A stretch of 64,000 nucleotides of DNA from Neodiprion pinetum (taxonomy: Eukaryota; Arthropoda; Insecta; Hymenoptera; Diprionidae), in the NCBI RefSeq assembly GCF_021155775.2, contig NC_060238.1:25202470-25266469 (forward strand), in the 5' to 3' direction. Within the stretch, counting starts at the first letter, position 1, and every line of letters begins with the position of its first letter. Position numbers and translations under genes: made by a program. The notes under the pieces were generated by a model. That model made no database searches, was not told the origin of the DNA, and saw only the letters and a program-made list of their open reading frames with translations. This document shows, piece after piece, positions 1 through 14,800 of the stretch.

Positions 1-1796
1 GCACAATCCGAACGCATCACGCACGCTTGTTTCACCGTTTTAAACTGATTCCAGGAAAGACTCCCGCGATTGACCGAGAAAATAATTGATCATCAACCGT
101 TTGAAATCTACCTACGTTGCCGCGATATATATATATATATGTTTCTGCATTTAAATTCACTTCTTCTGATTATTGTTTTACCATTTCTTTATTGTGTGTT
201 TATTCTTAACGACGTCGTAAGTCAGGTTAACTCGTGCACGCATTGCGCGTGTAAGTGTGTTGGATACGTAGGTGTAACGTTCCCGATTTAAAGTCAGAGA
301 CTCGTGCTCGGAGGAGGAAAATTAACCGGGTTTTTAAAATTTATATCGTCAATCAAAAGAGTGTAACCAGGAATAAAAGCATTCCGCTGCCAATTAGTAC
401 AAAAATTGTTGGTAAAAAGATTAGTTAGATAATAACTGTAAAGTTATACAACAAACTGACGAATGAGTTGAAAAATTAAAGGCAAAATTGAAAAAAATAG
501 ATCGGTGACGATGTGTAAATAGAACTTAAATATATAAACAGAAATTGTGTGTAATAAATACAATTAATAGTACCGAGCGGTACTATTATTGTATTTTCCT
601 TTTTTTTTTCAATTATTTTATTTCATCCGAACCCGCGCACGGATAATTGCATTTACCTGCGATGGTAATTACCGTATATTATATCTGTAAATATTTGTAA
701 AACATTTGCAATAAATTCAAATTCATATTCAATAGTTTCTGTAAATGTATTTTTCAACAATTTTTTCCTCGTCCTTTAGAAAGGGTTTCATCTACTCCAG
801 CATCGTGAATCGGTACAACCGGATTCTCGCGGTGATCGCAGGATCGAGTTAAGGACCTTAAAAGAATAAATCCGACCCTCGCTCAACCGTCACATAAAGT
901 CGACCCCTGAGGTTGGATAACAGGACGTGTAAGGGTTGGGGGTTCGGGTTTTCGGGCATTTACCTTGTCGCGTTTCACCCTCGGCTGCTGCAATCGGGGA
1001 ACTTCTATCCCACGCGACAATGAAGCAGGAGGAGGACGTTTGCGAAGAAGGAAGGGGGAGGTTATAAACTGGGTTAATTACCGATGTAACCTCACGTAAT
1101 TACCGTTCGGGGCGAGGTATCGTCGTAAAAAACACCCTCAGCTCGCGGCTCTCTGAGTCGGTCGGTGGATATTCAAATGACCGCAGGGGTGCTCCGGAGG
1201 GATTACATCGATGTCCGAGCCAACGTTGGTGTATCCTTGGCTTTGCGGGCGGACGGTGAACTTGTGAATACATGGCGATGGTGAACGTATGCGTTATGGT
1301 TGGTACAGACGCGCCGTTTCAACAATTCCCGAACCGACGTTTCCGAGAGGGGAATTAAAACGATCTCGACTAATTTCGAAAAGAAAGTGAAAACATCGAG
1401 TTGTAAGTTGTAACGTCAACGCTTCCCTCGTAGAATCTGTACTACAACGAAAGAAACCGAAAGAGGATGGTAAAAAAATTTACTTCGATCTTCATTGGAG
1501 GTCGATGTAGTCGATTCGTTAACACTTTCAATCGTAGCGGCGTTATATCCATTTTTTTGGATATTTAGACAACTCTGAAAACATACTTCTTTGCGGTTTT
1601 TGGCTATTCCTGGTAGTATACTAACAGGTTTTCAATACTCGAGAGTAATTGTTGCGGTATAATGTTAATTATTATTGTTGGAATGAAATTGATTGAAAAA
1701 AATCGTGAAAATTGAAGGAATAATTCATTTCCGAGAAAGTTATCTTTTTTCTCTCTCTCTACGCGTATACACGTTTTACATAAATTATAAGTATTC
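1..1796. other. Left flank, no gene recognised
   Basis: Apart from the 557-595 hairpin this stretch has only short frames without recognisable domains. A GC-richer part at about 780-1330 shows no splice-bounded coding signal. Confidence 0.5.
557..595. repeat. Hairpin with 4-nt loop and T-tract
   Basis: Arms AATACAATTAATAGTACC and GGTACTATTATTGTATT pair with one bulged base around GAGC, followed by TTTTCC and a T run. An AATAAA lies at 553-558. Confidence 0.6.
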
Positions 1797-1988
1797 GGGG
1801 TCGCTGATTACGAATGTGTAATCGGATCTTAAAAATTCAGTATGACGAATCCAATCAGCGACTCCGCAAACCCCTGCAGAGTTTTTCGGCCGGAATTGAT
1901 AGGACGTGAAATTTTTGTACACTATATTGGATCCGCCATATTGAATTTGAAAAATCTGAAATCAGATTCGTAATAAAATATCCGAAAA
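1797..1988. mobile_element. Family B inverted-repeat element, decayed copy
   Basis: It begins GGGGTCGCTGATTACGAATG and closes with AAATCTGAAATCAGATTCGT then AAT, matching the ends of the 32.2-kb element. An internal AATCAGCGACTCC segment is a further partial end. Confidence 0.6.
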
Positions 1989-3096
1989 ACCATGGAACGC
2001 TGTCCTGTGATAAAAGTTCATTCGGCACAATAATGTGCGTCTGAAAGGGTTAAAGGTATCATTGCGTCCATGAAATTCGTACAAACTACCATATTTGAGG
2101 CAAGTTGAACCATAATTCAAGATTGAAACTCTGGAAAACCGTGCAATGAAGTAAAAAAGTACAATAATTGCACCAAAGACACGATAAGAGGGAAAAATGA
2201 AAATAAAATTTTGCATCGTAGCAATGACAATTATAACTACACCAAGTGGTAACGAGCGCCAAATTTACTCGTATATACATGATTGTAAAAAACTATTCCA
2301 AAACTTTACCTCAACGATCCAAACTACATATAATAATTTCCTACGATAAGAGAGATTAAAAAATAAAACAAGACTCACATCTCGGAGCAATTTCGTCTGT
2401 ATAAAAAGTAACGCGCTGCAGGAAGGAAGAACAGTGAAGCATAAAGGAATGTTTCGATGCACCGCGACGTAGAGTTATAGGGTTATAATACGTGTGTGCG
2501 GCACACGTGGTTACCTACGGTGTATTTACCATGGCTTGGCATGGATTCCGTAGTGGATAATCGCCGCGGGGATGCGTGTTATACTCGGTTAGAAAAATGT
2601 TATGGATTTAAGAGCGTCCGTAGGTTCGGGTAATTAAGACGTTATAGGTCGATATCCGTTCTCCATCCTCCGGACCACCGAATACGCGGCGATGCCTCTC
2701 TTTCTTTATTTTATGCCTCCCCTTCGTAGGAAGAGAAGGAGATGAAGAAAAAGGTACCGATCATGCCTCGCGCATAGAATAGCGGCTGTAACATCGTCAC
2801 GAGGTGCACAAAAGTCGAGTCCATCCTCCACGTGGGCCGTGGTACGTCCGAGTTGTACTTTCTTCGACTACGAAGTCGAGAAGAGGAAGAAGAAGAAGAA
2901 GAAGAAGAAGAAGAATACTCGAGAGGTTTTCTTCTTTCATTCCCGTAAAAACTACGCGTGCAGATTGTTTACGTAATAGAGATTATCCGGTAATAGGTAC
3001 GTTGTTTGAATAAGAGGAAGTGAAAAAAATAAGACATAACGTGTATACTCTGTAGTAAAAATAAATAGTAAACCTAGAAAATTGTGCGAGAAAGAG

Positions 3097-3140
<44 letters not shown>

Positions 3141-6100
3141 TGTATCCTGTACGGATGTTTGGACTACTATAACCTAACGCTTATTTAAATCCATTCCCCA
3201 CCAGTTGCCAAGTTTTCCCGCACATTACCCAGTCATTCACAGCTCACCTAGTTTTTTTTCGATTCAAACCAACGAAAATAGCTCTCAATCTCTCTTTACA
3301 ACCGTAATCCGATCATTGACGAGCCTGATTTCTTGAATGGCGAATGAATTTCCCCCATTAACGGCACGACGCGTGGTGATAAAATTCACACGATTCTCGC
3401 GCAATTTATATTCTGCATTTCTTACTGAACAGAGATTCACGTCAGCCGCGTAAGGTGGTTGAGTATACCCAATTAATTCGTAAGGGTTCGAATAATGGAG
3501 AGGCATGGTGTAAGAATTAGCGGTTCTTCTTCTTCTTCTTCTTCTTCTTCGAGATGTCGAGTGTAACATATATACAACAAGTCGCGGCATATCGGAGCCA
3601 GGAAAAGGCGAGGGAAACATACCGAGAATTACAAGAGACCGCTTGCGGGTCGGCCGCGTCAACTTTTATAGCATTTTTATGGAGTATCCTAATTGAACGA
3701 AGACATTACCCGCCAGCAAGAAAGATACTAGACGAGGGGTCCTCTTACCGACAGACGCAAGTTTCTCTCAGCTCTATACGTGAACTTTGTACGCGTAAAC
3801 ACATTTATATACAGGGCTGCGTACGGAATCGTTCCTGAGGACGTAATAATTCCAGCCAAAGATTATACGACGTACGTGATCCAAAATAACATCATCTGGC
3901 TGTAGGTATTCAATATCCTTCCTTCGTGTATACGTACAAATAATTTATATAAATATTATACGACGGCATAGAAATTTTCGTTAAATAATAACTACTGTAT
4001 ATACAATCCGGATATGTCGGGAATAAAATTAGGGAGGGAATGATCTGTGGAGTGAACCGGCATAAAATTTTCGAAGAAAATAGTCTGATGGTATAATACA
4101 TATATACATATACATAAAAGAGAGAAGAAAGTTTGCTTCTACTTTTTATAACGTGCATACTTTTCGTCCCTTTTTCTTTTTTGTTTAAAAACTTGCGTTC
4201 AACATTTTATACGCTTTATGTGTACACGCGTTATAAACAGACGACAGATTTATCTCTTAGTCGTCTCTTCTTCCCATTGCAAGAGTATCGCGTTTTCATA
4301 CGCGTTGGGATAGAATTGAAGACAGGTTCGTTTGCCAAAAATGATTGAGAGAACGAGCGGAGAAGGCTGTTGGATATCAGTTTTCTTCCTTCCTTTACTT
4401 CTGCTATCTAACAAAATCCACCGATATCGTGTTTCATACAGATCCCCGTGTAATCCGGGATCAGGAACGATCTTTTCCTTCTTTTTCATCGTCTCCCGTA
4501 CACTTTCACGTCATAAAATGCAAACAACGCAACAATAGATTTTTCGCATCGTTACAATTACATTACTTGTACAAAATTTCGCGCAAAGATGAAACATTTT
4601 ACTTTTTTTTTTTTTTTTGTTTTCAACATTAATATATACGGACAAATCTTCTTACCTGTAATTCTATATATGCATATATATCCATGATTAAAAATTAAAT
4701 TTCACTTTCGCAATGAAAATAAAATAATAAACATATGCTATATATATATATATACATGCATAAAAGTACGCGGATTAATTTAAGGGATATACAAACTCAT
4801 CGTCTGGTACATTATTATACATGCAGGCATGTGTTACACGTATATTAAAATACGCGAAGGAAGATCGTCAAGTCGTATTTGTTCGAAAATTTGACGATGC
4901 GCACCGAATGCCCTGAATGCATGAATGCATGCATGCGACGTGATGTGTATTTTACGGATTATTATCTCTCCGCGAGGAAGGAGCAAAATGTCGGTAAAAG
5001 AGAACGTTTAACGACCCCGAGGCATGGTTTTTAATCGAGGTATAGCAGGTATACGTCTAAGGCACTGCAAAAGGATCAGCTCTTCGCGGTTAAGTGAATT
5101 ATTTCTTCTTTTTTTTCCGCACGTCCCCCGTGCAACTCTTTATCGACGTATACATACAGTATCTGTACACGGCACAAATTTTCTTCCCTTTTTTTCCATC
5201 CCTGTATCTCGCTCTCGATTATTTTCTTTTACTTTTTCTTTTTTTTTTTTTTTTTACAATGTTATTTCTTCGTCCTTTTTTAAAGATTTTTGTTACACGG
5301 TGCCCAGTTTTACTTTTTATCAATCTCCCTAATAAATCAAGTGCCTCGAACCCGAACACGTACGTATATTGCGTATGTATACGTGCGTGTACAGACGACG
5401 TAAATATATCGGTTACGGCTACTCTTTGCCATGCGTAAAGCTGCAATTTCGAAATAAGCGTAACCAGAGTTGCGAGTCGATGATTGATTAAATTACAGCG
5501 ATGGTAAACAGATGGACGGGCGAAGTCCAAAAATAACAATCGTAAAATAATTAATATAAAATTTTTTCTTCTTTTTCTCTTTCCTTCTCTTTTCGTTATA
5601 TCGAAAGCTGTAACGAACAACGCAGTGATTTGTATCAAACAATAATTGACGAAAAATTCCTCGTATTTTTATCGTCGATCGATCGAAATTTTATTTTAAC
5701 AATTGTAATGATTTAATGATAGATAAATTTTCACATATCTTCGAATCTGACGGAGGTATACGTTGTAATTTTCCAAAACAATATCATCAATCATTTCTTT
5801 TCAAGCAACAGATTCGTACTGCACAATACATTATTACGCGATAAAGAGAAATTGGAACGGCCACCCAAGTCGACGGATGATCTTTGACGTAAATCGAAAT
5901 AAAGCGTCGCGGTATTTAGGTGTGCGAAATGTGATTTCGCGCTTTAATAATTCGCGTCGTCGACGATAATAAATATCTAGTAGCTTGCGTATGTGTATAG
6001 CAAAAGGCGGAATGAAAGTGGAGGAGAATGAGGAGGAGGAGGAGGAGGAATGAGAGCGTGCAATTTCATTCGAGTCAACCTCTGCATCCATCCCCCCGCC

Positions 6101-9100
6101 TCCCTCTTTTTCTTTGCGCAATTATCACCTATACACACGCACGTCTTGTAATAATGATCGTGGCTGATATAACGCTTCACATATCATGCACATATACGAA
6201 TGATGCGGTGCGTTATGCCATGCGGCAAAACACCAGGTTTGGTCATTCAAGCTCGTTACATCGCACGATAGATATAAAACGGGGTTTGTTGTACGATGTA
6301 TAAGGAATTCCATGCGAATCCAAACAACGTCCGACCCTCGCCATTTTTGATTTAGTTTAAAAAAAAAAAAAAAAATTATGCAAGTAGGTATATAAATATC
6401 AAAGGTATCACACCTACCTAATTGCGTATACAACAAGGAATATAATTGACGTGACGTACACGAAGACATAAACCGATTATAACAACCTGACGTCAACCCT
6501 CCGGTGTGATAACCCATGTAGGTGCAATATTATGTGCAGGTACGGTACGCGATGTACGATGCATTCAGCATCGAGAATAATACGTACATGTGGGTGGTGT
6601 ACGATGATAGAGTTGTGCATAGGATTCGCTGTTTTAACGAGGTGTTGTTATATTACATGTATAAATTTGCAAAGGCGATTAATAATCGCAGTGTTATTAC
6701 ACCGCACACCCTTCGGCTGCCGATTCTTTCTGCGTTCGTTAACGAGTAACGAGTAAATTTACGACCAAGACGACGATTAAATATATATTGTTGATTAACG
6801 CAGCTCGAAGAATTTGAAAATTTTTTCCAAACTTTTCAAATTCGCAACTTTTCAACACCGCCCCCGTTCATAGTTATCAAACTTTGGTCATCCCAAAATA
6901 AAAATCAGTTACATCACGTTGCGTTATTTTTACCAAGTGTCGATTACTTACAATACAACCATGTCGTATTTATACACCTTCCACATAACGCGATGCCCGC
7001 AATTTTATGGTCGCGTACGCGTATCCATATACACACGTATATACACATGGATAAAAATAATTGCCGCGCACGCATCCATCAATCGTGGGATCAAGATCGT
7101 TAATTTATCAGCAGTAGCTCGGATCGTTCTACATACCTACACATTTGCTTCATACGACACACAATCGAAACGTTATTACGCGCACGAATGAGAAGAAGAT
7201 ACGTATTACAAGAAACAAATACCGCATGCTTCTCATCGAGTGCCGTTCAAACTAGATCGATCTAGTTTTTCATTTTGTATCCTCTTGATGGATAATATCT
7301 CTCTCTCTCTCTCTCTCTCTCTAGAATTTTTTCCTCATATTTTTTATCGCTATAACGTGTGTCAATTTGTCACCGTCTGCGGACGGTGAGAAAACCTTTC
7401 GTGTTATACTTTAAAGGAAATCGGAGAGTTTTAAGCTGTGCATCTTGTTTCCATGTATAATATGTATATATATATATGTGCAACAAGATTTTCTCAGAGA
7501 CGAGGATCATCTTCTTGGTGTAGCCAGTGCAAAGGCGTGTCTCTGCAGTCTCTGTTACTTGTATACACATATATTATGCAGTATGCAGCAGCAGCAGGCC
7601 TCCACGCATGCCTAGGGATGCAGAGAGCGATGATGCTGCCGTGGAGTCATTAGTCTGTCTCGATTGATCAAAAGGGCCTTCCGTGCCCGACGAAGCTGAG
7701 GCAAAAGCTGAAGATGCTTGCAACTGAGTTCAAATACAGCGACGAGTACTGTGACGATGATAATGCCAACGACGACAACAACAATAATAATAATAACGTA
7801 CATGATAATTGTCGAGCATATTTATACGTCAGTGTCAAATTACGGTCGAGAAAGAAGAGGAAATGAAAAAAAAAATAAAACATTTAACAAGATGAAAAAT
7901 AAACATTCCAGATGCACCGCAGAGAAAGAGAGAAAGAGAAAGATAATTTTCTCACATCACTCATTTTCTTTATATATATATATATATATATATATATTCT
8001 GAAACACCCTAACGTCAGTTTCTTTGAAATGTGTTAAAATTAACTTTTATTTCACTAAATCTAGTTTATATTATATAACACCGAACTGCAGCGGCGACGA
8101 TGACGAAGAATTGAATTAAATCGTCATCTTGCAGCAGCGACCTGTCCTAATGCGGGTCGCATTGCACTGTACAAAGGAAAAAAAGGATGAATAAGAAGAA
8201 GAAGAGTATAGAAGAGAGTCTTGGCTGATGCATAGTAGCCGCTGCATCAGCGGTGCAGCCGATGTTCGTGGGTAACGAGTTGCCTTAATCAGCCGGTAAG
8301 GTGTCACAGAATTTAAAAAGTAGAGGTGCGAGGTGTTTAAGAAATGAGATAGAGAATGAGAGCGAGAGAGCCGACGAACATGAGATCCTCATCCCAAATA
8401 GAGGGAGGGTCTGATCCATACCGAACAACATGCGTTGCGCATCTCGAGGAATCTGACTCAATTAAGTACTAACAGATAGAAAAAAACACGTATAAAACTT
8501 CCCCCTAACAGAGAAAAACAAAAAAAAAAAACTCCCATTAAACCCAAAACAAAAATGGAAGAAGAAACGGAACGTAGAATATATGTTGTGTGAAATCACT
8601 ACTGACTCAACAGTGGTTAGGTGCTGACTTTTTTTCCCTCGCGCGTGAAAAAATTCATTTGTTACGGTATCTAGAAAAATTGAGTAAAACAAGTATCGTT
8701 AAAAAAAAAACCGTTTGAATATTGTTGGAACCATTTTTGCGCTATCGTCGATTCTTTTTTTTTTGGTAATCGCAACGCAAAATCAGTTCGCGAGGTTTAC
8801 TCTACTTTTCTAGTCAAACGAGGCTTTAACGTCAATTTATTCTTGCACGAGCATTAAATTTTCGCAACGGTTGAAAGAGAATCTAGCAACAGCGATCGTA
8901 ACGAGAAAGAATAGCAAGGGATACCAGAGTTTCCGGTAACGGCTAGAAAACTAATTTTCATTCGATCGTGGTGAAAAAATGAAAAATAGTTAAGGACCGA
9001 GCGGTAACCGGAACTAAAAATTTCTCTCAGTGTACGCATATACGCGTATACATGTATGAAATCCATTAGCGATTATACAAGCGACGTTGATCTAGATTAT

Positions 9101-9950
9101 ACGTCGTCCAAAGGTTTAACCCAAGTGCAACGGGGGAAGTCGGACGGGGCGAGGGACGGAGGAGGTTTGCAAAAGCCTTTAACCCGGTCGTTGAACTCGC
9201 GTCTTACGATTAGAATGAGACTACGTAACGTCACGTATGTGAATCGCTACTTCGATACATATGTATTCACATGCGTGTACATATAAATATTTATTTATAT
9301 ATACACACTGTTGCACGTACCATACGTACATGTATGCAAATTGACGTGTGTGTGTGTGTGTTGTAATTTCGTGACGACTATCTGTTTATCCGAGAACCAG
9401 ACAAACGTATTGTGCAACACACGTTATACGTGTACATGTGTACAGGGATCGAGTAAATGCATAATTCCGGGTGAATTGGGACTACCGAGTACAACGCATG
9501 TATGTACAAACCTATATACCAAACACCATCTCTGTATAAAATTCATTTGTGTTTTACAGGCGAGAAGAAGTGTTAAAGAAATGAACGAGTCGCGTGTGAT
9601 GTACATATACGTATATACGACCGCATCGCTATAATCGGCGTATAAAATTAAAGTACTTCCGTGTCTGTCTACTAATTGTACGAGTCATGCGGAATATGTA
9701 TACACGTTACGTGTAATTTTCGATTACAGTTCGACAACGGAGTTGGAAAACTTTTAGGGGATGCTCTGATCGATTTCGACGCAACCGTAATAGCAAATTC
9801 GTACAATTTGTGACGTTTCGTTATTTCTCCGTGAAATGAATATTTACCGAGATTGATTTTGTTCGCAATTTTGTTATCATGCGTGCAGATAGGAGCTGTT
9901 AAGCCCTTTCTTGCGTTCGAGAAAAGTCCGAGACTTTGATAGTCATTGAT
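1989..9950. other. Non-coding stretch with simple repeats
   Basis: Mostly AT-rich sequence with (GAA)n near 2885-2915 and 3525-3550, (GA)n at 3102-3138, (TA)n near 4740 and 7974-7998, and (CT)n at 7303-7322. The open frames are short, simple-repeat driven or lack ATG starts. I see no gene. Confidence 0.5.
7249..7268. repeat. Perfect 20-bp palindrome
   Basis: AAACTAGATCGATCTAGTTT is its own reverse complement with no spacer. Confidence 0.9.
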
Positions 9951-10166
9951 GAAATTAGTAACTAACGTCACTTTAACGATGCATATTCGGGAGAAAATCG
10001 TTGGCTTCGCGACCTCGGCAATGTCCGATATTCATTAAACCGTGACAAACAAAAGATACTGTCACTTTGAAACACCGACTTCTTGAAAGTAATTTAAAAA
10101 TAAAGAAGTAATGATTTTTTTCCCTAATGTTTCGTGACGTCAACTTTAACGTTACCAATTTCAGCC
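9951..10166. mobile_element. Family C repeat
   Basis: The left end GAAATTAGTAAC and right end GTTACCAATTTCAGCC are loosely inverted. The interior (CAATGTCCGATATTCATTAA) is shared with the copy at 52153-52328. Non-coding. Confidence 0.5.
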
Positions 10167-11611
10167 TGATCGAGATCTCGCGTCATTGTCCTTGGACTTG
10201 GACTTGGACTTGGTAAAAAAAAAAAAAAAAAAAATGGAGACAGGGGACGGGAGCAGAAAATTTCGGGCAAAGTTTGTCGGCCGCGGTAACCTTGAAGATT
10301 ATTTGACAGAGGCGCCGACCCGGCGACGTTTCACGAAGAAAAGACACTGCAATGGACAGGCAGACATGCCCCTTTATTATCAAGGTACCCAGCTTCTTCT
10401 CCTGGGGGATGAACAATGTACGTGATCCAGGAGTAGGAGGAGGGGTTAAATAATTAAAATTTAGGAGTCAATCGTAGGAGGGTTCAAAGGAATTAAAACA
10501 TCCACTGTCAACATCGACACCGAGAAGAGACACCGTGTAAAATATTAAGAGAACGTTAATTGCATATATATAATAGTTTCTGATCATACGGCGAAAAATA
10601 AGAGAGACGGAACACACAGAGAAAAGAATTAAATAAGAAATAATACATTAAGGTCGTGTCAACACGGACCGTAATTTTACCGCTGATCATCGCTACGACG
10701 AAAACGATCGAAGGTCCGCTGCGACCGATGAGGGAGAATTAATCATGCCAATTAAACACTTAATTACACTGGATTCCTCCATAATTTTACCCGTGTATCC
10801 ATATATAAACGTAGTTTATACACCGACGCCCTCCTAATCCGTGTATTTTATTATTTATACAATATACGTATATTTACGTGTATATATATATATATATATC
10901 CTATGGTTACCGTACACTGCATGGAAACGGTGTGCAATGTCGATGCTTGCGTTTTGATAGATGATTCGAAATCTAATGGTAAGAAGAGAACATGAATATA
11001 TGTTGATATGGTTTACGGGATTTCTTTGACGTCAGAGATGATCTAGTCAGGCGAGTTGCTGCGGAGATGCGGTTTAAAGAACTCTCGCGTAATTAATGCG
11101 TGTGTAAGGTGAGCGCAACGATGTCCAGACACGTGCAGGGTTTGAAAGGTTCACGATTCAATCAACGCCTAGGCTATAACTCGAATAACGTTTGTATGTT
11201 TACATCTGCATGTATTATAATAATAATCAATAATTTATAATAATAATAATCTATAATCACGCGGTACTTCGAACGAATTTCCGATGACGCGACGGAGCGT
11301 TGCAGGAGTTATTTTGTTATCTCTTACAATCAGCTCGGCTAGCACCACGTTTCAAGATCTTCGAACACGATTTGCAACCCGGTTCGCTCGACGTAATTGC
11401 GTTATAAATACTCGACTCGCTTAAGTACCTACTCTGATTGCTTGCTGCCGCTGGTGCTGAGCTGGAAGAAAACGAACGCCGCCGGAATCCGCGGAGCTAA
11501 TTAAGTCATTGCATTGGGATGATATTGGAGGTGGAGAGGAAAGGAACGCGACGCGAGTGTCGGTGAGTGGAGTGAAGGATCACGTAGAATTGAAACGTCG
11601 TTGTTGGGTTA
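10167..11611. other. Non-coding stretch
   Basis: Contains the TTGGAC repeat, an A-run, a (TA)n patch near 10880-10898 and a TAA-rich patch near 11216-11250. Nothing else stands out. Confidence 0.5.
10192..10216 (+). repeat. (TTGGAC)n short tandem repeat
   Basis: Four near-perfect hexamers (CTTGGACTTGGACTTGGACT), followed directly by a run of about 20 A. Confidence 0.85.
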
Positions 11612-11836
11612 CAGCTGTAGATGGAATTGCGTGAAAATGGGTTTAATCGCTTACCGAAAGCGTCAAAGTAGGTACGATTCGGTACTTTAATTTTCAGGAG
11701 TCGGAGGTTCGACGTAGGGTTTTTCCCTAAATTTTTTTATGGTTAACGTAAGATTTCTAGGTTCAGTTTCCTTGATATCAGGTTTACACGATACCTTGCT
11801 ATGGTTAAATATGGGCGCTAAACTTTGACTCGGGTA
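11612..11836 (+). mobile_element. Family A MITE (right half) with intact TA end
   Basis: It runs from the diverged CAGCTGTAGATGGAATTGCG to GGGCGCTAAACTTTGACTCG then GGTA, the family terminus plus TA. This copy lies outside the FGF gene, so the family is not confined to that locus. Confidence 0.65.
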
Positions 11837-14800
11837 CAGGAGTAATATCTTCTACGAATAATGTTTTCCAATGCGCGAAGGAATCGAGAGTCCGTTAAAC
11901 GCGTCGCAGGAATTCCAAATCGGTCGGAGAAAACCTGGATTTCTAAGAGATCAATAAAATCTATTATTTATAGAAGAAGAAGAGGAGGAACGGCGATCGA
12001 GTGACGTGCACGATTCAACCCGCGAGGATTGAGACCGCAATGTAACTCGAGCAGGGTTGCTCGGCGATAAAGATTCCGACTCGACCCTATCTCGGTCAAG
12101 AGTTTCTCACCTTTCTCTCTTTTTTCCTCTCCTAGACCACCTTTCGAAACGTATCCGACGAATACCGATGCATATAATAGTTGCAGGTCGATTTTTCACC
12201 CTTAATTTCAAACTCTCGTTTCGGAATTTCAACTTAGACGCAACCCTGTTTGGCTGGACCAACGCGGAGGGAAAGGATTATTTTAGTTCGATTCGAATAA
12301 ATGCTATGGTAAAATGCGCCAAACGCGATGCTTACTCAAGTCAACGAAATACTTGTGACAACTTAATGTAGAATCGAGTCAAGCCTCTGAATGATCGTGC
12401 CGTTTTATCTATTTATTCAAGACAACACGGCGCGAGTTTCTTGCAATAATGTGTATTTTGTATCGAAAAAATGTGCGATTGAAACGACTGAAAATTTGAT
12501 TGAGCGCATCTCAATGGTTTTGTTTTAAAAATGTGAAATTGTTGTACCAAAACAAATTGAGCTTGTTTTAATTCACGTTTTGTCGAGTCAAGAGATCAAT
12601 GGTTGAAATAGCTAATGAATTTTGTCGTTACAAAAATCTTTTGCATTGACCGAACATTTGAGTTATTCAAGCGCACAAGACGTATTCTTCGAATGATATC
12701 ATTTATAATTCTAGTGACTCAAAATTTTGCTGGATTTACTCGACATTCAATGGATAAACCGCGAAAACTTATCGTTGTATATGTACGATTTTACAACAAT
12801 CTCTGAAGCGACTTTCGTATCGAGAAAGTTCACCGCCTAGTGGCCGTTTATAGTACCAGCATACCGATGTTTGCGACGAATATATTCTCTACTTGTTTCA
12901 AAGCAAAGTGTTGTTTATTTTACCTCGTAAACAAATTAGTGCAACCGATTCAACGAGTTGCGCCAAACAACCTCCGATTAGATCAACGAAGTACGGCATT
13001 CGGATCGATGCAAATTTTTTGCTGGCTAAATTCATGTACCTATTTGATTTGAAGTACCTAATCGTTTGTGTCGACGAACATGCTGCTTGGAGGAACAATA
13101 CGATAAACATCGAATGAAATGATATTCAGTCGACTCAATTTCGGAAACACATCGAAAGCTTCACTCGCTCGCGACAAGAAAGGCTTTCTTCGAATCAAGG
13201 CATTCGCTTGACTAAATCGAGATTGTTGAATCGTTGTCATCGTATTTGAATTAAATTGACGAAAACAAAATCTATTTGTTTGGTTCAAGAATTCCTTTCC
13301 CTTCGTGCGTAGAAACTGTGAGAAAGCAGCAAAAGTGAAAATCCCTTCAACGGGGCGGAATTTCTTCTTTATCTTTCTTTTTTTTCCCGGTGAAACGACT
13401 CGAGCTGCACAATGTAATATCTCTAGTCAACTTCTCCAAGCATCTCAAGGTAGAAAATAAAACAAGATATCGATCTAAATATCGTCCTATAATTTTGCCA
13501 ACTTTACGAGCCCGCAATCAAGGCCGGTGGTCCTCCCTCCAGTATTCGAGAGACTGGAAAGCCGCGAGAAACTCTCTCTCATTTTTCCCTCCCAGGGTTA
13601 GCGTTTTGGACGTGCGGTTAAGCCATTTTCTATAATATTACCCGACACCCCGTAGCGAACGAGTGGCCGAAAACTATATTGCGATCAAGATAACGATCCG
13701 TGATCTCAGCCGCAGCACATTTGGAAAACAAACATTTCCCCCCAAAGAAAAAAAAAAAAATGTACCTACATCCAAGCGATGTTGCTACCGCTACAGCGCA
13801 AGTCAAATTTCAGTTATAGCTTCTTTTTTTTTTTGGACGCGGATTTTAGGGCTCAACGGTATTTTTATTTTTTTCATCGCCTTCTCTCTTTCTTCTTCCT
13901 CTATATAGAAGTAGGAGGAGGAGGAGGAGGAGACCGAGAATAGTTGCGTTTAAACGGCGCAACGGAGTGCGGGATATATAATTTTTTATTTCAACTATTC
14001 CGACACATTTTTCTTTTTTTTTTTTTTGTTTCCTCGAGACGGTTTTTACACCGGGGCGCCATATATAAATACGTACCTCCAGCGGCAAAGTGCTCGCAGT
14101 AAGTCTTTGCTTTACGATTTGTTGTACGACGTTAAGTTACACTTTACGCGCCTCTGAACTAAATCAAAAACTTCACCTCGCCTTTTCTTCGGTTCCTTTT
14201 ACACGACGCGTGTGTTTGTATGTGAACACACGCATGCGACACCGTGTTTTTCTTTTTTCTATTTTTTTTCTTTTTCAAGTTGTAAAACTTACAGGCTTCA
14301 CGCACACACTCGCGACGATATGTAAAAAGGTGACTGAAATGTCGGGCATAAATCTATACATACGTATACACAATAAATTCATACGTGTATAAGTAATATT
14401 CACGTGCAATGTAACGGATAGTTTCGAATCGCCGATAAATCATATCGCAGTTTAGGGTAATAACGTTTTACGCGTTGTCGGCAAGACGGAAAGCTTCCAA
14501 GGATTACGAACCGCATAATGCAGGGATAAGAAAAAATGAAAAAATTAGACGGTTGCATTTTAGTTTCCGCTTTACGCGCAAGTTGTATACATATATAGAT
14601 AGTTTGGAATCGAACGGGTGGTCCAGGAGGATTTTCGGGAAGCGTGTAATCTTCTCGAGGAATGATGGTACGTGAAGAAGCGAGGAGGATCAACTCTCGG
14701 CGATCCTTTGCCGAAATTATAGAGGCCGGCGATTCGGAAAGCCCGGTTTCACGAATTCGCAAAAAGACAGACGTAAAACGAAACTTACAAATATCACTGT

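Noticed and set aside
12057..13288. Cluster of 60-100-codon frames as a decayed gene
   Set aside because: Frames are on both strands and unrelated to each other, and no family motif is recognisable.
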